Source: Gammaproteobacteria bacterium
GTDB lineage: Bacteria > Pseudomonadota > Gammaproteobacteria > Porifericomitales > Porifericomitaceae
Length of the DNA stretch: 41,295 nt
Reading direction: 5' to 3'
Assembly (NCBI GenBank): GCA_028817305.1
Contig: JAPPPX010000126.1
Location: forward strand, 10,189-51,483
Shown here: one piece after another, positions 22,268 to 31,931 of the stretch
How the letters are laid out: every line of letters begins with the position of its first letter
How positions within the stretch are numbered: the stretch's first letter is position 1
Made by a program: the position numbers and the translations under genes
The notes under the pieces: generated by a model
Told to the model about the DNA's origin: nothing
The model's input: only the letters and a program-made list of their open reading frames with translations
The model's database searches: none

Positions 22268-24233
22268 CCATTCCCTCGGCGGCGGCCAGGCGGCGCTCGC
22301 GGCGCAATAGGCGATAGCGCGGATCGCTGAACGCCAGCGCGCCGCCCAGCGCCATCAGCAGCGCGCCCAGCCAGATCCAGCGCACGAACGGCTTGTAGTG
22401 GATGCGCACCGCCCAGCTGGTGGCATCCAACGGTTCGCCCAGCGCCAGATACAGGTCCTGGGTCAGACTCGGCTCGATGGCGACCTCGGTCATCGGCATC
22501 TGTTGCACGGTATAGAAGCGCTTCTGCGGCGACAGGATGGCGACCGGCCGGCCTTCGTCCAGCACCTCTACGCTGGCCTCGGTCGCCCGGTAGTTGGGGC
22601 CCTCCAGTTCGCGCAGCCGCAGCAGCCGGAAGTCGTAGGGTCCGACGCCGACCGTCTCGGCCACCGTTAGCCTGACGTCGCGCTCGACGCTGTAGGCGCT
22701 GGTGACGGCCACGCCGGTGACGGCCACGGCCACGCCCAGGTGGGCCAGCAGCATGCCCTTGTAGTGGCGCGGCAGGCGCAGCAGCGCGGTCCAGGGCCTG
22801 CGCCGGTGGGCCAATTTGGCCAGCACGTCGCGCAATTCGCCGCACAGGACCCAGCATACCAGGGACAGGGACAGGCCCACGATGAAATAAAAGCGCTCTG
22901 CCAGCAATGCGGGCAGACCGAATCCCAGCGCCAGGCTGGCCAGCATCCAGGGCACGCTTTGCCTGAGCAGCAGCCTGCCGTCGTGCTGCTTCCAGCGCAG
23001 CATGGGGCCCACGCCCAGGGCGGCCAGCAGGGCCAGGCACAGGGGCGCGAACAGGGCATTGAAGTACGGCGGGCCGACCGAGAACTTGCCCAGTTGCAGC
23101 ACATCGGCCAACAGCGGGAACAACGTGCCTACGAACACCACCCCGCAGGCGCCGATTAGCAGCAGATTGTTGATCAGCAACATGCTTTCCCGCGACAGGG
23201 GCTGGAACCTGCTCTCGCTGCGGATCAGAGGCGCGCGCATTGCCAGCAGCAGCAGGGCGCCGCCGGTGACCGCCGTCAGCAGCGCCAGAATGAACAGCCC
23301 GCGGCTGGGATCGGTGGCGAATGCGTGTACCGAGGTCAACACCCCGGAGCGGACCAGGAAAGTTCCCAACAAGCACAGGGAAAACGCAGTGATCGCCAGC
23401 AGCACCGTCCAGGCGCGGAACACTCCGCGTTTTTCGGTCGCCGCCAGCGAGTGGATCAACGCGGTGCCGGCCAGCCAGGGCATGAACGAGGCGTTTTCGA
23501 CCGGGTCCCAAAACCACCAGCCGCCCCAGCCCAGCTCGTAATACGCCCACCAGCTGCCCAGTGCGATTCCCAGGGTCAGGAAGCACCAAGCCACGATGGT
23601 CCAGGGGCGCGACCAACGCGCCCAGGCGCTGTCCAGGCGGCCGGCCAGCAGCGCTGCGACTACAAACGCGAAGGCCACCGCGAACCCGACATACCCCATA
23701 TAAAGTATCGGCGGGTGAACGATGAGGCCGATGTCCTGCAACAGGGGGTTCAGATCGCGCCCGTCAGCGGGAAAGTTCGGCAACAATCGCTCGAAGGGGT
23801 TGGAGGTCAGCTGGGTGAACAGGATAAAGCCGGTGCCAATGATGCCCATCACGCCCAGTACCCGGGCCAGGAGATCGCGCGGCAGCGCGCTGCTGCACAG
23901 GGCGACCGCCAGCGTCCAGCCGCCCAGGATCCACACCCATAGCAACAGCGAACCCTCGTGGCCGCCCCAGACCGCGGACACCCGGTACCAGACCGGCAGT
24001 TGGGTATTGGAGTTCTCGGCGACGTATTTCACCGAGAAGTCGTTGTGAACGAAGGAAAATATCAGACACAGCAACGCCAAAGACAAGAAGGCGAACTGGC
24101 CGGCGGCCAGGGGACGGGCGGTTGCCATCAACCGCGGGTCGCCGCGTGCCGCACCGAGCAGGGGCAGCAACATGAGCATGGCTGCCAGCGCCAGGGCCAG
24201 GATCAACGCCAAGTGTCCGATTTCAGGCAACAT
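22251..24233 (-). CDS. ccmF: Haem lyase subunit CcmF
   Basis: A 660-residue polytopic membrane protein that attaches haem to apocytochrome c with CcmH and CcmI. It shows the WGGHEGS signature (89-95), PPILYMGYVGF with a preceding His173, and the WWFWDPVENASF tryptophan-rich motif (239-250) facing the periplasm. The C-terminal periplasmic beta domain (SVERDVRLTVAETV, SVEVLDEGRPVAILSPQKRFY) and a last helix complete it. It is first of the ccmFGHI group. ccmA-E are not in the window, so the haem-delivery half lies elsewhere. Confidence 0.96.
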   Translation of the reverse strand: MLPEIGHLALILALALAAMLMLLPLLGAARGDPRLMATARPLAAGQFAFLSLALLCLIFSFVHNDFSVKYVAENSNTQLPVWYRVSAVWGGHEGSLLLWVWILGGWTLAVALCSSALPRDLLARVLGVMGIIGTGFILFTQLTSNPFERLLPNFPADGRDLNPLLQDIGLIVHPPILYMGYVGFAVAFAFVVAALLAGRLDSAWARWSRPWTIVAWCFLTLGIALGSWWAYYELGWGGWWFWDPVENASFMPWLAGTALIHSLAATEKRGVFRAWTVLLAITAFSLCLLGTFLVRSGVLTSVHAFATDPSRGLFILALLTAVTGGALLLLAMRAPLIRSESRFQPLSRESMLLINNLLLIGACGVVFVGTLFPLLADVLQLGKFSVGPPYFNALFAPLCLALLAALGVGPMLRWKQHDGRLLLRQSVPWMLASLALGFGLPALLAERFYFIVGLSLSLVCWVLCGELRDVLAKLAHRRRPWTALLRLPRHYKGMLLAHLGVAVAVTGVAVTSAYSVERDVRLTVAETVGVGPYDFRLLRLRELEGPNYRATEASVEVLDEGRPVAILSPQKRFYTVQQMPMTEVAIEPSLTQDLYLALGEPLDATSWAVRIHYKPFVRWIWLGALLMALGGALAFSDPRYRLLRRERRLAAAEGMDAVQA

Positions 24234-24278
24234 GATTCGAGGATACTACAATCGCGGCGGCCAATTCGGTTGGAGCCA

Positions 24279-24974
24279 TTATATACAATTGCGGGAACCG
24301 CTTTGCTTTGACCGCGGCGGGCGCCGGTCCGCCGGTTTTTCCGCTCCCGGTCTGCCGCGGTTTGCCGGGCTGTTCGCGGCGCGTTGGCCGCGCCGGCGGG
24401 CGACCAGGCATGCCTGGTCGCGCATTGCTTCGTCCCCGTCCGGGGCTTCCCGGTAGGACAGGATCTCGAAGTCCTGCGCCAGGAAGAAATGCAGCAGCTC
24501 GTTGCGCCCGAGCCGGTACAGGGGATTGCGGGGATGCGCCTTTGGACCGGCCGCGCCGGCGAAGGTCTGGTAATAAACCAGGCCGCGGTCCTTGCAGGCC
24601 CGCGCGATGAGCGGCATCAGCCCCCGGTCCAGGTACCGGCTGACGGTGATTACATCGTAGCGGCGCGGCCGGCCAAGGGCCGCGGCGGCGTCGCAGACCA
24701 GCATCCGGATCTCCAGGCCGCGGCTGCCGGCCAGGTGCCGCAACCGTTTTATCGCCTCCCAGGAGATGTCGCAGGCGGTGGTGCGCAGTCCTCGCTGCGC
24801 CAGAAACAGGGCGCCGCCGCCCGTGCCGCAGGCGATGTCCAGGGCCCTGCCCGTGTCCGGCAGCAGCTGCCGGTGGGCGTGGAGCACCCAGGGCGGCGGC
24901 GGGGGGGCGTCCCGGTTCCGTTGTCGGTAGATTGCATCCCACTTCCGCCCGCTCTCGTCTCGCACCGGAGTCAT
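24279..24974 (-). CDS. SAM-dependent methyltransferase (class I)
   Basis: A 231-residue protein with a Rossmann methyltransferase domain. The SAM site is ALDIACGTGGGALFLAQRG (about 43-62), followed by the acidic loop TACDIS and the post-I motif. YDVITVSRYLDR is motif II-like. WDAIYRQR near the N-terminus and the overall shape resemble TehB/thiopurine-type enzymes, but the substrate is not evident. The C-terminal 40 residues are Arg/Pro-rich and probably disordered. The ATG at 24974 overlaps the trkH stop (ATGA), so it is the last gene of the def-to-trkH series. Confidence 0.8.
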   Translation of the reverse strand: MTPVRDESGRKWDAIYRQRNRDAPPPPPWVLHAHRQLLPDTGRALDIACGTGGGALFLAQRGLRTTACDISWEAIKRLRHLAGSRGLEIRMLVCDAAAALGRPRRYDVITVSRYLDRGLMPLIARACKDRGLVYYQTFAGAAGPKAHPRNPLYRLGRNELLHFFLAQDFEILSYREAPDGDEAMRDQACLVARRRGQRAANSPANRGRPGAEKPADRRPPRSKQSGSRNCI

Positions 24975-26425
24975 TTCCTCCAGAACCCCATGCTCAGTAA
25001 GATGAGTATGGGGAAAAGCTCCAGCCTGCCCAGCAGCATGGCCAGGGTCAGCAACCACTTGGCCGCCGCCCCGAGTTCCGCGTAGCTGGAGCTGACCGCG
25101 CCCAGCCCGGGGCCGAGGTTGTTCATGCATGCGGCTACGGCGGAGAAAGCGGTGACCTGGTCTATCCCGGTGGCCACCAGCGCCAGAAGCAGGATGGCGA
25201 ATATGGCGATGTAAGCGGCGAAAAAGCCCCATATCGCCTCTATGGAGCGGGTCGTCAGGGTCCTGTTGCCGGTCTTGAGGATTGTGGTTACGTTGGGATG
25301 GTTCAGACGGAGAATCTCGCGCAGGCCCTGCTTGAAGATAACGATGAGCCGGATGACCTTGATGCCGCCTCCTACGGAGCCGACGCAGGCGCCGGCGAAG
25401 CTGGCGAACAGCAGCAGCAGGGGCAGGAATTCGGGCCACTGGTGATATGTGGAGACGGTGAAACCGGAGGTGGTGGTGATCGAAACCGCCTGGAAGGAGG
25501 CGTCCACCAGGGTTTCCGCGTTTATGCCCGCGTCCCACCTGGCCGCCAGGTACAGCCAGCATATTGCGACCGCCAGCAGCTGCAGGCGGATATAGCAATT
25601 GAATTCCGGGTCTTCGAGATACGGCCGCGCCGTCAGGTTCTTCAGGGCGACGAAATGCAGCGCGTAATTGGCCCCGGAGATCAGCATGAACGCTGTGGCG
25701 ACGATCTTGACCGCGTTGCCGGGGTAGTGCGACATGCTGGCGTCGTGGGTGGAGAACCCCCCGATGGATACGGTGGAGAAACTGTGCGACAGGGCATCGA
25801 AGGGCGTCATCCCGGCGAGCCAGTAGCATATTCCGCAGCTGATCGTCAGGAGCACGTAGATATTCCAGAGCGATTTTGCCGCCTCGGTGATGCGCGGGGC
25901 CAGTTGGATGTCTTTGGACGGCCCCGGCAGTTGCATGCGGTACAACCGCACCCCTTCGATACCCAGCCCCGGCAGGACGGCGACCGCCAGGATGATGATG
26001 CCCATGCCGCCCAGCCACTGGAGCTGCTGCCGGTAGAGCAGCAACGAGCGGGGCAGTTCGTCAAGCCCGACGATGACCGTGGCGCCGGTGGTCGTAAGCC
26101 CCGAGAAGGACTCGAACACGGCGTTGGTGACGCCGAGATGGGGCAGCTGTGGGCTGAGCAGGAAGGGAATGGCGCCAAGGAAGCCTATCGTCAGCCAGAA
26201 CAGCACGACGATCATGAAGCCGTCGTGTAACCGCAGGTCGGCGGTAGCCTTGCGGGTCGGCGCCCACAGCGCCGTTCCCAATGCCAGGATGATGCCGAAG
26301 GTCTGCAGGAAAACTGCGCCGTTGCCGTCGCCCTCCCACCACGAGAACAGCAGCGGCGGCAGCATGGAGAGGCTGAAGAACAGCAGCAGGTAGCCGAGGT
26401 TTTTGGTAATCGTGGGCAACTGCAT
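24971..26425 (-). CDS. trkH: Trk potassium uptake protein TrkH
   Basis: The 484-residue channel-forming subunit of the Trk potassium system, with about ten membrane helices. Four selectivity-filter-like loops are visible: SGLTTTGATV, STVSIGGFSTHD, ITTTSGFTVSTYHQ and ACMNNLGPGLG. LQWLGGMGIIILAVAVLP is the typical TrkH helix. It needs TrkA, encoded 18 bases upstream, as its cytoplasmic gating ring. The start is an ATG at 26425. Confidence 0.95.
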   Translation of the reverse strand: MQLPTITKNLGYLLLFFSLSMLPPLLFSWWEGDGNGAVFLQTFGIILALGTALWAPTRKATADLRLHDGFMIVVLFWLTIGFLGAIPFLLSPQLPHLGVTNAVFESFSGLTTTGATVIVGLDELPRSLLLYRQQLQWLGGMGIIILAVAVLPGLGIEGVRLYRMQLPGPSKDIQLAPRITEAAKSLWNIYVLLTISCGICYWLAGMTPFDALSHSFSTVSIGGFSTHDASMSHYPGNAVKIVATAFMLISGANYALHFVALKNLTARPYLEDPEFNCYIRLQLLAVAICWLYLAARWDAGINAETLVDASFQAVSITTTSGFTVSTYHQWPEFLPLLLLFASFAGACVGSVGGGIKVIRLIVIFKQGLREILRLNHPNVTTILKTGNRTLTTRSIEAIWGFFAAYIAIFAILLLALVATGIDQVTAFSAVAACMNNLGPGLGAVSSSYAELGAAAKWLLTLAMLLGRLELFPILILLSMGFWRK

Positions 26426-26443
26426 GGCGCGCCCGCCGCGGGC

Positions 26444-27817
26444 TCAGAGGTAGGTCGCGCCTACCTGGAAGAGTTGTTGCTCCAGTTGCGGCAAGGCCTG
26501 CTTGTCGGATACCAGGACGATCAAATGATCTCCCGCCTGGATCGCGGTATCCTGGCAGTCGGTGATCACTTCATCCCCTCTCACGATGGCCCCCACCATC
26601 GTCTCCTGGGGAAGGTCAATCTGCTTCAGCGGGCGTCCCACCACCGGCGAGGATGCCTCGTCTCCATGGATGATCGCCTCCATGGCCTCGGTCTTGCCCC
26701 CCAGCAGCGAGTGGACCATGACGACGTCCCCCTTGCGGATATGGGCCAGCAAGGCGCCCATGGTGATGAGCTGGGGCGAGATCAGGATGTCTATGGAGCC
26801 TTGTTGCACCAGGTTGGTGAACCGCGAGTGATTGATCAGGGCCATGACCTTTTTCGCGCCCAGGTTCTTGGCGAGCATCGCTGCGATGATGTTGGTTTCA
26901 TCGTTGTTGGTGATCGCGCAGAACACATCGGTCCGGTCTATATTCTCTTCCGTGAGCAGGGCCTCGTCCGTCGCGCTCCCCTGCAACACGATCACGTCCT
27001 CCAGGATTTCGGAGGCCGTCTGCGCTTGTTCCGGATCGATCTCGATGATCTTGACCTGGTAATGCTGTTCCAGCGCAATGGCAAGACATTTGCCGATGTT
27101 GCCGCCTCCCGCCAGAATGATCCTGTGGACCCTCGGTTCCTTGCGGTAGATTTCACCGAGCAGCGACTGGACCGCCTTGTGGGAGCCGATGAAAAAAACC
27201 TCGTCGCCCGGCAGCATCCGGGTGTTTTTCTTGGGGAACATCGTTTTGCCCTGGCGATGGATGAACACGATCCGCAACTCCAGGTCCGCCGTTTTTTCGC
27301 GGAAGTCCCCGACGTTCATTGCGGCGAGGTCGTTGCCGGGGACGCAGTTCACCGACACCAGCTGCGCCTTGCCGCCCGCGAAGTCCACCACCTGTTGCGT
27401 TCCCGGCAGCGAGATCAGCTTGGACACACGCTCGGTGACCAGGTTCTCCGGGCTGATGATCACGTCTATGGGCAGGGATTCCTGGGAAAAGAGAGCGGTA
27501 TAGCGGAGATATTCCGTGGAACGGATGCGGGCGATCTTCGTGGGGGTGTGGAACAAAGTGTAGGCCACCTGGCAGGCGAGCATGTTGGTTTCGTCGCTGT
27601 TGGTGACGGCGACGATCATATCCGCTTCGCTGGCGCCCGCCCGCTCCAGGATGGACGGGTGCGAGGCGTTGCCATATACAGTGCGCAGATCGTGCCGTTG
27701 CAGTCCCTCCAGGAAGCGCTGGGCCGTATCAACGACGGTGATCTCGTTCTTTTCGTGGACCAGGCTGGCGGCCAGCGAACTGCCCACCTGACCTGCTCCC
27801 AGGATAATGATCTTCAC
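26444..27817 (-). CDS. trkA: Trk potassium uptake regulator TrkA
   Basis: A 457-residue cytoplasmic protein made of two RCK halves. Each has an NAD-binding TrkA-N domain (GAGQVGSSLA at 7-16 and AGGGNIGKCLA about residue 235) followed by a TrkA-C domain. It gates TrkH in response to NAD(H)/ATP. The start is GTG at 27817. A 30-base gap separates it from ntrX. trkA beside fmt and def is the usual gammaproteobacterial order, here with ntrYX and DUF4390 in between. Confidence 0.95.
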   Translation of the reverse strand: MKIIILGAGQVGSSLAASLVHEKNEITVVDTAQRFLEGLQRHDLRTVYGNASHPSILERAGASEADMIVAVTNSDETNMLACQVAYTLFHTPTKIARIRSTEYLRYTALFSQESLPIDVIISPENLVTERVSKLISLPGTQQVVDFAGGKAQLVSVNCVPGNDLAAMNVGDFREKTADLELRIVFIHRQGKTMFPKKNTRMLPGDEVFFIGSHKAVQSLLGEIYRKEPRVHRIILAGGGNIGKCLAIALEQHYQVKIIEIDPEQAQTASEILEDVIVLQGSATDEALLTEENIDRTDVFCAITNNDETNIIAAMLAKNLGAKKVMALINHSRFTNLVQQGSIDILISPQLITMGALLAHIRKGDVVMVHSLLGGKTEAMEAIIHGDEASSPVVGRPLKQIDLPQETMVGAIVRGDEVITDCQDTAIQAGDHLIVLVSDKQALPQLEQQLFQVGATYL

Positions 27818-27847
27818 CCGGTTTCCTTAGTCCCGCTGCCCGGTTAT

Positions 27848-29164
27848 TCAGTGCCTGGTCTGGAGCCCCAGGGTCTTTATTTTTCTGTGCAGGTGCGTCC
27901 GCTCCATGCCGACCTCCAACGCCGCCTTGCTGATATTGTAGTTTGCCTTTTTCAGATGGTGCTCCAGGTAGGCCCGTTCGAACTTCTCCCGGGCTTCGCG
28001 CAGCGGGCAGTCGAATGCCGGAAAGCCGCCCGGCGCTTCGTCGCCGGAGCGTTGCTCCAGGAGTTTGGAGACTTCCTCGATTTCGATCTGATCGGATTTG
28101 CCCATGATCAACAGGCTTTGCACGGCGTTTTTCAATTCCCGCAGGTTTCCGGGCCAGGAATGGCCGCGCATGCGGTTCTGGGCGGCCACCGTGAAATGGC
28201 GGTAGGGCAGGCCGTCGCACTCGGCGAACAGGTTGGCATAGAGTTCGAGCAACTGCGGGATGTCCTCGCGGTGCTTGCGCAGCGGCGGTATTTGGATCGA
28301 GACCACGTTCAGCCGGTAGTAGAGGTTGTCCTGGAATTGATTCTGCTGCACCCGTTTCTGCAGGTCGTAGCGGGTGGCGGCGATCAGGCGGGGGGTGCCG
28401 GCGCGCTCCCCGAGGATCTCCAGCAACAGCGATTGGCGCTTGCGATCCAGGTCGGCGATATCTTTTATGAACAGAATTCCGCCCCGCGCCATTTCCAGCA
28501 GCTCGGGGAAATACTGCCGTCGTTTGCTCCGGTTGCCGGCCACGTTGTCAATCGTTGCCGCGCCGAGGGAGGATACGGGGCAGGAAACGAAGGGTGCGGC
28601 CGCGCGATTCGAGCAGGAGTGGAGATAGCGGGCGTAGAGTTCTTTGTCGGTTCCCGATTCGCCGATAAGCAACACCGGGGTGTCGTGGTGGGCGACCCGC
28701 TGGAGTCGCTCCCGCAGCTCCTGCATTGCCCCGCTCTTTCCGGCTGTCGCCTCGCCGGGCCAGCCGCGCCGGAGCATCAGGTTCTCCTGCTGCAAGGTGG
28801 AGGACTCCATCGCATGCCGCACCGTGAGCAGCAGTTTCGCCGTGGAGAGGGGTTTTTCGATGAAGTCGTAGGCCCCCAGGCGGGTCGCTTCCACGGCGGT
28901 TTCCACCGTGCCGTGCCCGGACATCATCACGATGGGGCACTTCGGCTGCAAGCGGCCGGATAACTCCCGCAGCAGAGTGATGCCGTCGGTGTTCGGCATC
29001 CAAATGTCCAGCAGGATCAAGTTCGGAGTGTGGGAGTCTATGACGGAGTGGGCATCGCTTGCGGAGGCCGCCGTATCGACGCGGAAGCCCTCGTCTTCCA
29101 GGATCTCCTTGAGCAGGCTGCAGATCGCAGGCTCGTCGTCCACTACCAGTATTTGTCCCGTCAT
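27848..29164 (-). CDS. ntrX: NtrX-like response regulator with degenerate AAA+ domain
   Basis: A 438-residue regulator: receiver domain (1-120; Asp9, Asp10, phospho-acceptor Asp53, Lys104), AAA+ region (about 140-345) and a Fis-type helix-turn-helix (NISKAALEVGMERTHLHRKIKTLG) at the C-terminus. It pairs with NtrY next door. The AAA+ part is eroded. Walker A reads GESGTDKE instead of GESGTGKE, the Walker B core is LFIKDI instead of LFLDEI, and the GAFTGA loop that contacts sigma-54 is absent, with a shortened VAGNRSKRRQ segment in its place. It should bind DNA and respond to phosphorylation, but probably cannot hydrolyse ATP or open sigma-54 promoters. Coupled to ntrY by ATGA. Confidence 0.88.
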   Translation of the reverse strand: MTGQILVVDDEPAICSLLKEILEDEGFRVDTAASASDAHSVIDSHTPNLILLDIWMPNTDGITLLRELSGRLQPKCPIVMMSGHGTVETAVEATRLGAYDFIEKPLSTAKLLLTVRHAMESSTLQQENLMLRRGWPGEATAGKSGAMQELRERLQRVAHHDTPVLLIGESGTDKELYARYLHSCSNRAAAPFVSCPVSSLGAATIDNVAGNRSKRRQYFPELLEMARGGILFIKDIADLDRKRQSLLLEILGERAGTPRLIAATRYDLQKRVQQNQFQDNLYYRLNVVSIQIPPLRKHREDIPQLLELYANLFAECDGLPYRHFTVAAQNRMRGHSWPGNLRELKNAVQSLLIMGKSDQIEIEEVSKLLEQRSGDEAPGGFPAFDCPLREAREKFERAYLEHHLKKANYNISKAALEVGMERTHLHRKIKTLGLQTRH

Positions 29165-31356
29165 ACGGCGGCCTTTTCGTAGTCGGGATGCAGGGCGCCG
29201 CCGGCCTCGCCGGCCTGGTCAGGGTAACCCAGCGGCAGGCGCAAGACGACGCAGGCGCCGGGAGGAGGCTCGTTGTTGTAAATCCATACGATTCCCCCGT
29301 GGTCCTCGACGATCTTCTTGACGATGGCAAGCCCCAGGCCGGTGCCGCCGGTCTTGGTGGTTACGTACGGCTCGAATGAGCGGTCGAGCAGCGCCTTTTC
29401 GAACCCGCGCCCGGTGTCCTTCAATTGCAATTCAATGCAGTGGTTTTCCCCTTCCCGGATCGCCCGGGTCACGATGGACAGGCGCATGGGTTGGCCGCCC
29501 TTATCGGCCTCAAGGGCGTTGCTCAGCAGGTTGTTCAGCACTTGCCGCAGTTTGTCCGCGTCCGCGTAAAGCGGCGGCAGGGCCGCGATATCCGCGTCAA
29601 TCTTCGCGGCGGCGTCCACGTTCCGGTAGAGGTCGAGACTCTCCAGCAGCAACTGATTGAAGTCCAGGGCCGTCCGGCACAACTTGGGCGGGCGGGCATA
29701 ACTGGCGAATGCGTCCACCATGCCCTGCATGGTCTTGACCTGCTGGATGATCGTGTTGGTGAGGCGCTTCAGCGTCTCGGGGGACGGTTGCCGCGCGGAA
29801 TTCCCGTACTTGCTTTGCAGGCGCTCCGCCGACAACTGGATGGGAGTGAGCGGGTTTTTGATCTCGTGGGCGAGCCGCTTGGCCACTTCGGTCCAGGCGG
29901 CGTCCCGCTGGCTCTGGACCAGCCTGGTGACATCGTCCAGAACGATCACGTGGCTGGCGCCGCCGCCGTGCGGGGAGGGAAAGGAGGCGCCGCTGCAATT
30001 CAAGATGCTTCTCCTCATGCGCCCGAAATAGATTACCTGCTCCCGCCATTCCCCCGTGCATCCCAGGCGCTTGTCAATCATGGCGACCAGGGCGATCAAT
30101 TGCTCGTGTTTCCGGCAGAGTTCCGCCAGGGTCCTGCCTATGCTTTCCCGGGCAAGAGGAATGCCCAGGACCTGTTCGGCGCCGGCATTGAAGGTGCGGA
30201 GCCGGCCGCTTTCGTCCAGGACCAGTACGCCGGAGGAGATTCGGCCCAGGACCGCCTGCAGGTAGGCGTTCTGCGCCTCCGCTTCTTCCTGTGCCCGCGC
30301 GACCTCGCGGGTCATTTCGTTGAAGGAAACCACCAGGGAGCCCAGTTCGTCCTTCCCGGATACGGGCAGCTGCGTGTCGTATTTGCCTGCCGCCACCTCC
30401 TGGGTCCCCCGCGCCAGGTGGCGGATGGGGGCTACCAGCTTGCGCGAGGCAATGAAGGCGCCCCATACCCCGCCGAATACACTGAACAGCAGGACCAGGG
30501 TCAGGATCATGATGAAGCTCAGCTTGAGTTGCGACCGCAGATAGGACAACCGTTTGTATTGTCCCAGGGCGGTTTGTACGCTGTTGGCCAACTCGCTCAT
30601 CTGTTCCGAGATGGGGAACAGGGCCTGGAGCACCCTGGGTTCGTTCTCCAGCATTCCGGGCGGCACGTTCACTATGGCCCGGATGAAGATCCCCTCTCGC
30701 ACCGGGTCCAGGGAGATATAGCTGTTTCCCTGTTGCAATTGCAGCCAGGTGGCTTCCTCCGGGCGGCTCGGCACCAGCTCGGTGACGTCGTCGCTGCTGG
30801 ACGAGATGATTGCCCCCTGGCGGGTCAGCAAGGTCAGTTCCCTGGCCCCGGAGCGTTTTTGCAGGTCGTCGAGTTCCGGCGGCAGGGCGGCGTCCGGCAG
30901 GGCGGAGAGTTGCTCGGCAAGCGCATTGCTTTCCTGCAGCAATTCCCGCATTCGGATGTTCAGCGCCGACCGGCTCAGTTCCAGGGAGTCTTCCAGGGCG
31001 TGTTCGATTCGCACGTCGAACCAACTGTCAATGCCGCGCCTGAGGAAGTCCAGCGAGAAGGCGTACACAATGAAGACCGGCACCAGGACGAGGACGGCAA
31101 TGAACGTCACCATGCGCGCCGTCAACAGAGAGCCGGGGGCCTTTTTGACCACTTGCCGGATCAGGTGGCGGATGTTCAGGCCGATGAGCGCCAGGAGGGC
31201 CGCAAGTCCGAAGGCGTTGACCAGCAGCAGCCCGGAGTACATCCGGCTAAACCGCTCGGAGTTCTGGGTGGCCTGGTTCATCAGCAGCAGGGAGATGAGC
31301 AACAGAACGAACAACGCGCTCCCCGCCAGCAAAACCGCTCTGTTGCCGCGCTTCAT
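29161..31356 (-). CDS. ntrY: NtrY-type membrane sensor histidine kinase
   Basis: A 731-residue kinase. Helices lie at about 8-26, 41-60 and 81-101, then a periplasmic sensing region to about 277 and a fourth helix (FIMILTLVLLFSVFGGVWGAF). HAMP (306-358), PAS (about 360-475) and HisKA follow, with phospho-acceptor His497 in RLAHEIKNPLTPIQLSAERL, then a complete HATPase domain ending in GGTGLGLAIVKKIVEDHGG. I start it at the ATG at 31356, which overlaps the DUF4390 stop (ATGA); a TTG at 31380 is a less likely earlier start. NtrYX systems sense nitrogen or redox state; the signal here is not known. Confidence 0.92.
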   Translation of the reverse strand: MKRGNRAVLLAGSALFVLLLISLLLMNQATQNSERFSRMYSGLLLVNAFGLAALLALIGLNIRHLIRQVVKKAPGSLLTARMVTFIAVLVLVPVFIVYAFSLDFLRRGIDSWFDVRIEHALEDSLELSRSALNIRMRELLQESNALAEQLSALPDAALPPELDDLQKRSGARELTLLTRQGAIISSSSDDVTELVPSRPEEATWLQLQQGNSYISLDPVREGIFIRAIVNVPPGMLENEPRVLQALFPISEQMSELANSVQTALGQYKRLSYLRSQLKLSFIMILTLVLLFSVFGGVWGAFIASRKLVAPIRHLARGTQEVAAGKYDTQLPVSGKDELGSLVVSFNEMTREVARAQEEAEAQNAYLQAVLGRISSGVLVLDESGRLRTFNAGAEQVLGIPLARESIGRTLAELCRKHEQLIALVAMIDKRLGCTGEWREQVIYFGRMRRSILNCSGASFPSPHGGGASHVIVLDDVTRLVQSQRDAAWTEVAKRLAHEIKNPLTPIQLSAERLQSKYGNSARQPSPETLKRLTNTIIQQVKTMQGMVDAFASYARPPKLCRTALDFNQLLLESLDLYRNVDAAAKIDADIAALPPLYADADKLRQVLNNLLSNALEADKGGQPMRLSIVTRAIREGENHCIELQLKDTGRGFEKALLDRSFEPYVTTKTGGTGLGLAIVKKIVEDHGGIVWIYNNEPPPGACVVLRLPLGYPDQAGEAGGALHPDYEKAAV

Positions 31357-31931
31357 TGCCGTAATTTCAACTCCAGCCAAGGGCTGATGAGGCTCCAGTT
31401 GTTGCGTACATAGGCCAGGGGATTGAGCGGCGCGGGCAGTTCTTCGATGTCCAGGCGCGTGCGCAGAGAGACGACATACGAATGTTTCGGCGCCAGGTTG
31501 CCGGCCTCGATCAGGGGGATGTCCGAGAGCCGGCCCATGTCCTCAAGCACATCCTCCAGGGAGCGGAAGTGCCGCCTTCTTCCCGTTTCCTGCTCGGTAA
31601 GGAGGTATTGTCCGCTCAGCACGTGATACTCCAGGCGGTAGAGCAGCTCTTTGGCCAGGAGGCGCTGGTCCCATAGCCACCGCCGCTGCTTGTGGACCCG
31701 GAGTTCGGTGCTGATCCGCAGCGCGACCCCGTGGGCCAGCGCCTCGACGACATCTGTACTGAATTCGTAGCGGATATCGGTTGCCAGATGGTATCTGTCG
31801 TCGTTCAGGTACAGCCGTACGTCGCCGAAATGGATCTGCGCTGCTGCCGCCGGCGCGAGCGTCAGCAGGCAGAGTATGACGGCGCTCCGGAAGCACGGGC
31901 GGCGGAGGCGGCTGTTGTTGCGGGCGGGCAT
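31353..31931 (-). CDS. Secreted DUF4390 protein
   Basis: A 192-residue protein with an N-terminal signal peptide (SAVILCLLTLAPAAAAQ) and a soluble beta-rich body (VRLYLNDDRYHLATDIRYEFSTDVVEAL, then RRWLWDQRLL). It matches the DUF4390 family that commonly precedes ntrY in gammaproteobacteria. It has no known activity. The ATG at 31931 fits the signal peptide; the frame continues upstream but into a GC-rich stretch without protein-like features. Coupled to ntrY. Confidence 0.8.
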   Translation of the reverse strand: MPARNNSRLRRPCFRSAVILCLLTLAPAAAAQIHFGDVRLYLNDDRYHLATDIRYEFSTDVVEALAHGVALRISTELRVHKQRRWLWDQRLLAKELLYRLEYHVLSGQYLLTEQETGRRRHFRSLEDVLEDMGRLSDIPLIEAGNLAPKHSYVVSLRTRLDIEELPAPLNPLAYVRNNWSLISPWLELKLRQ

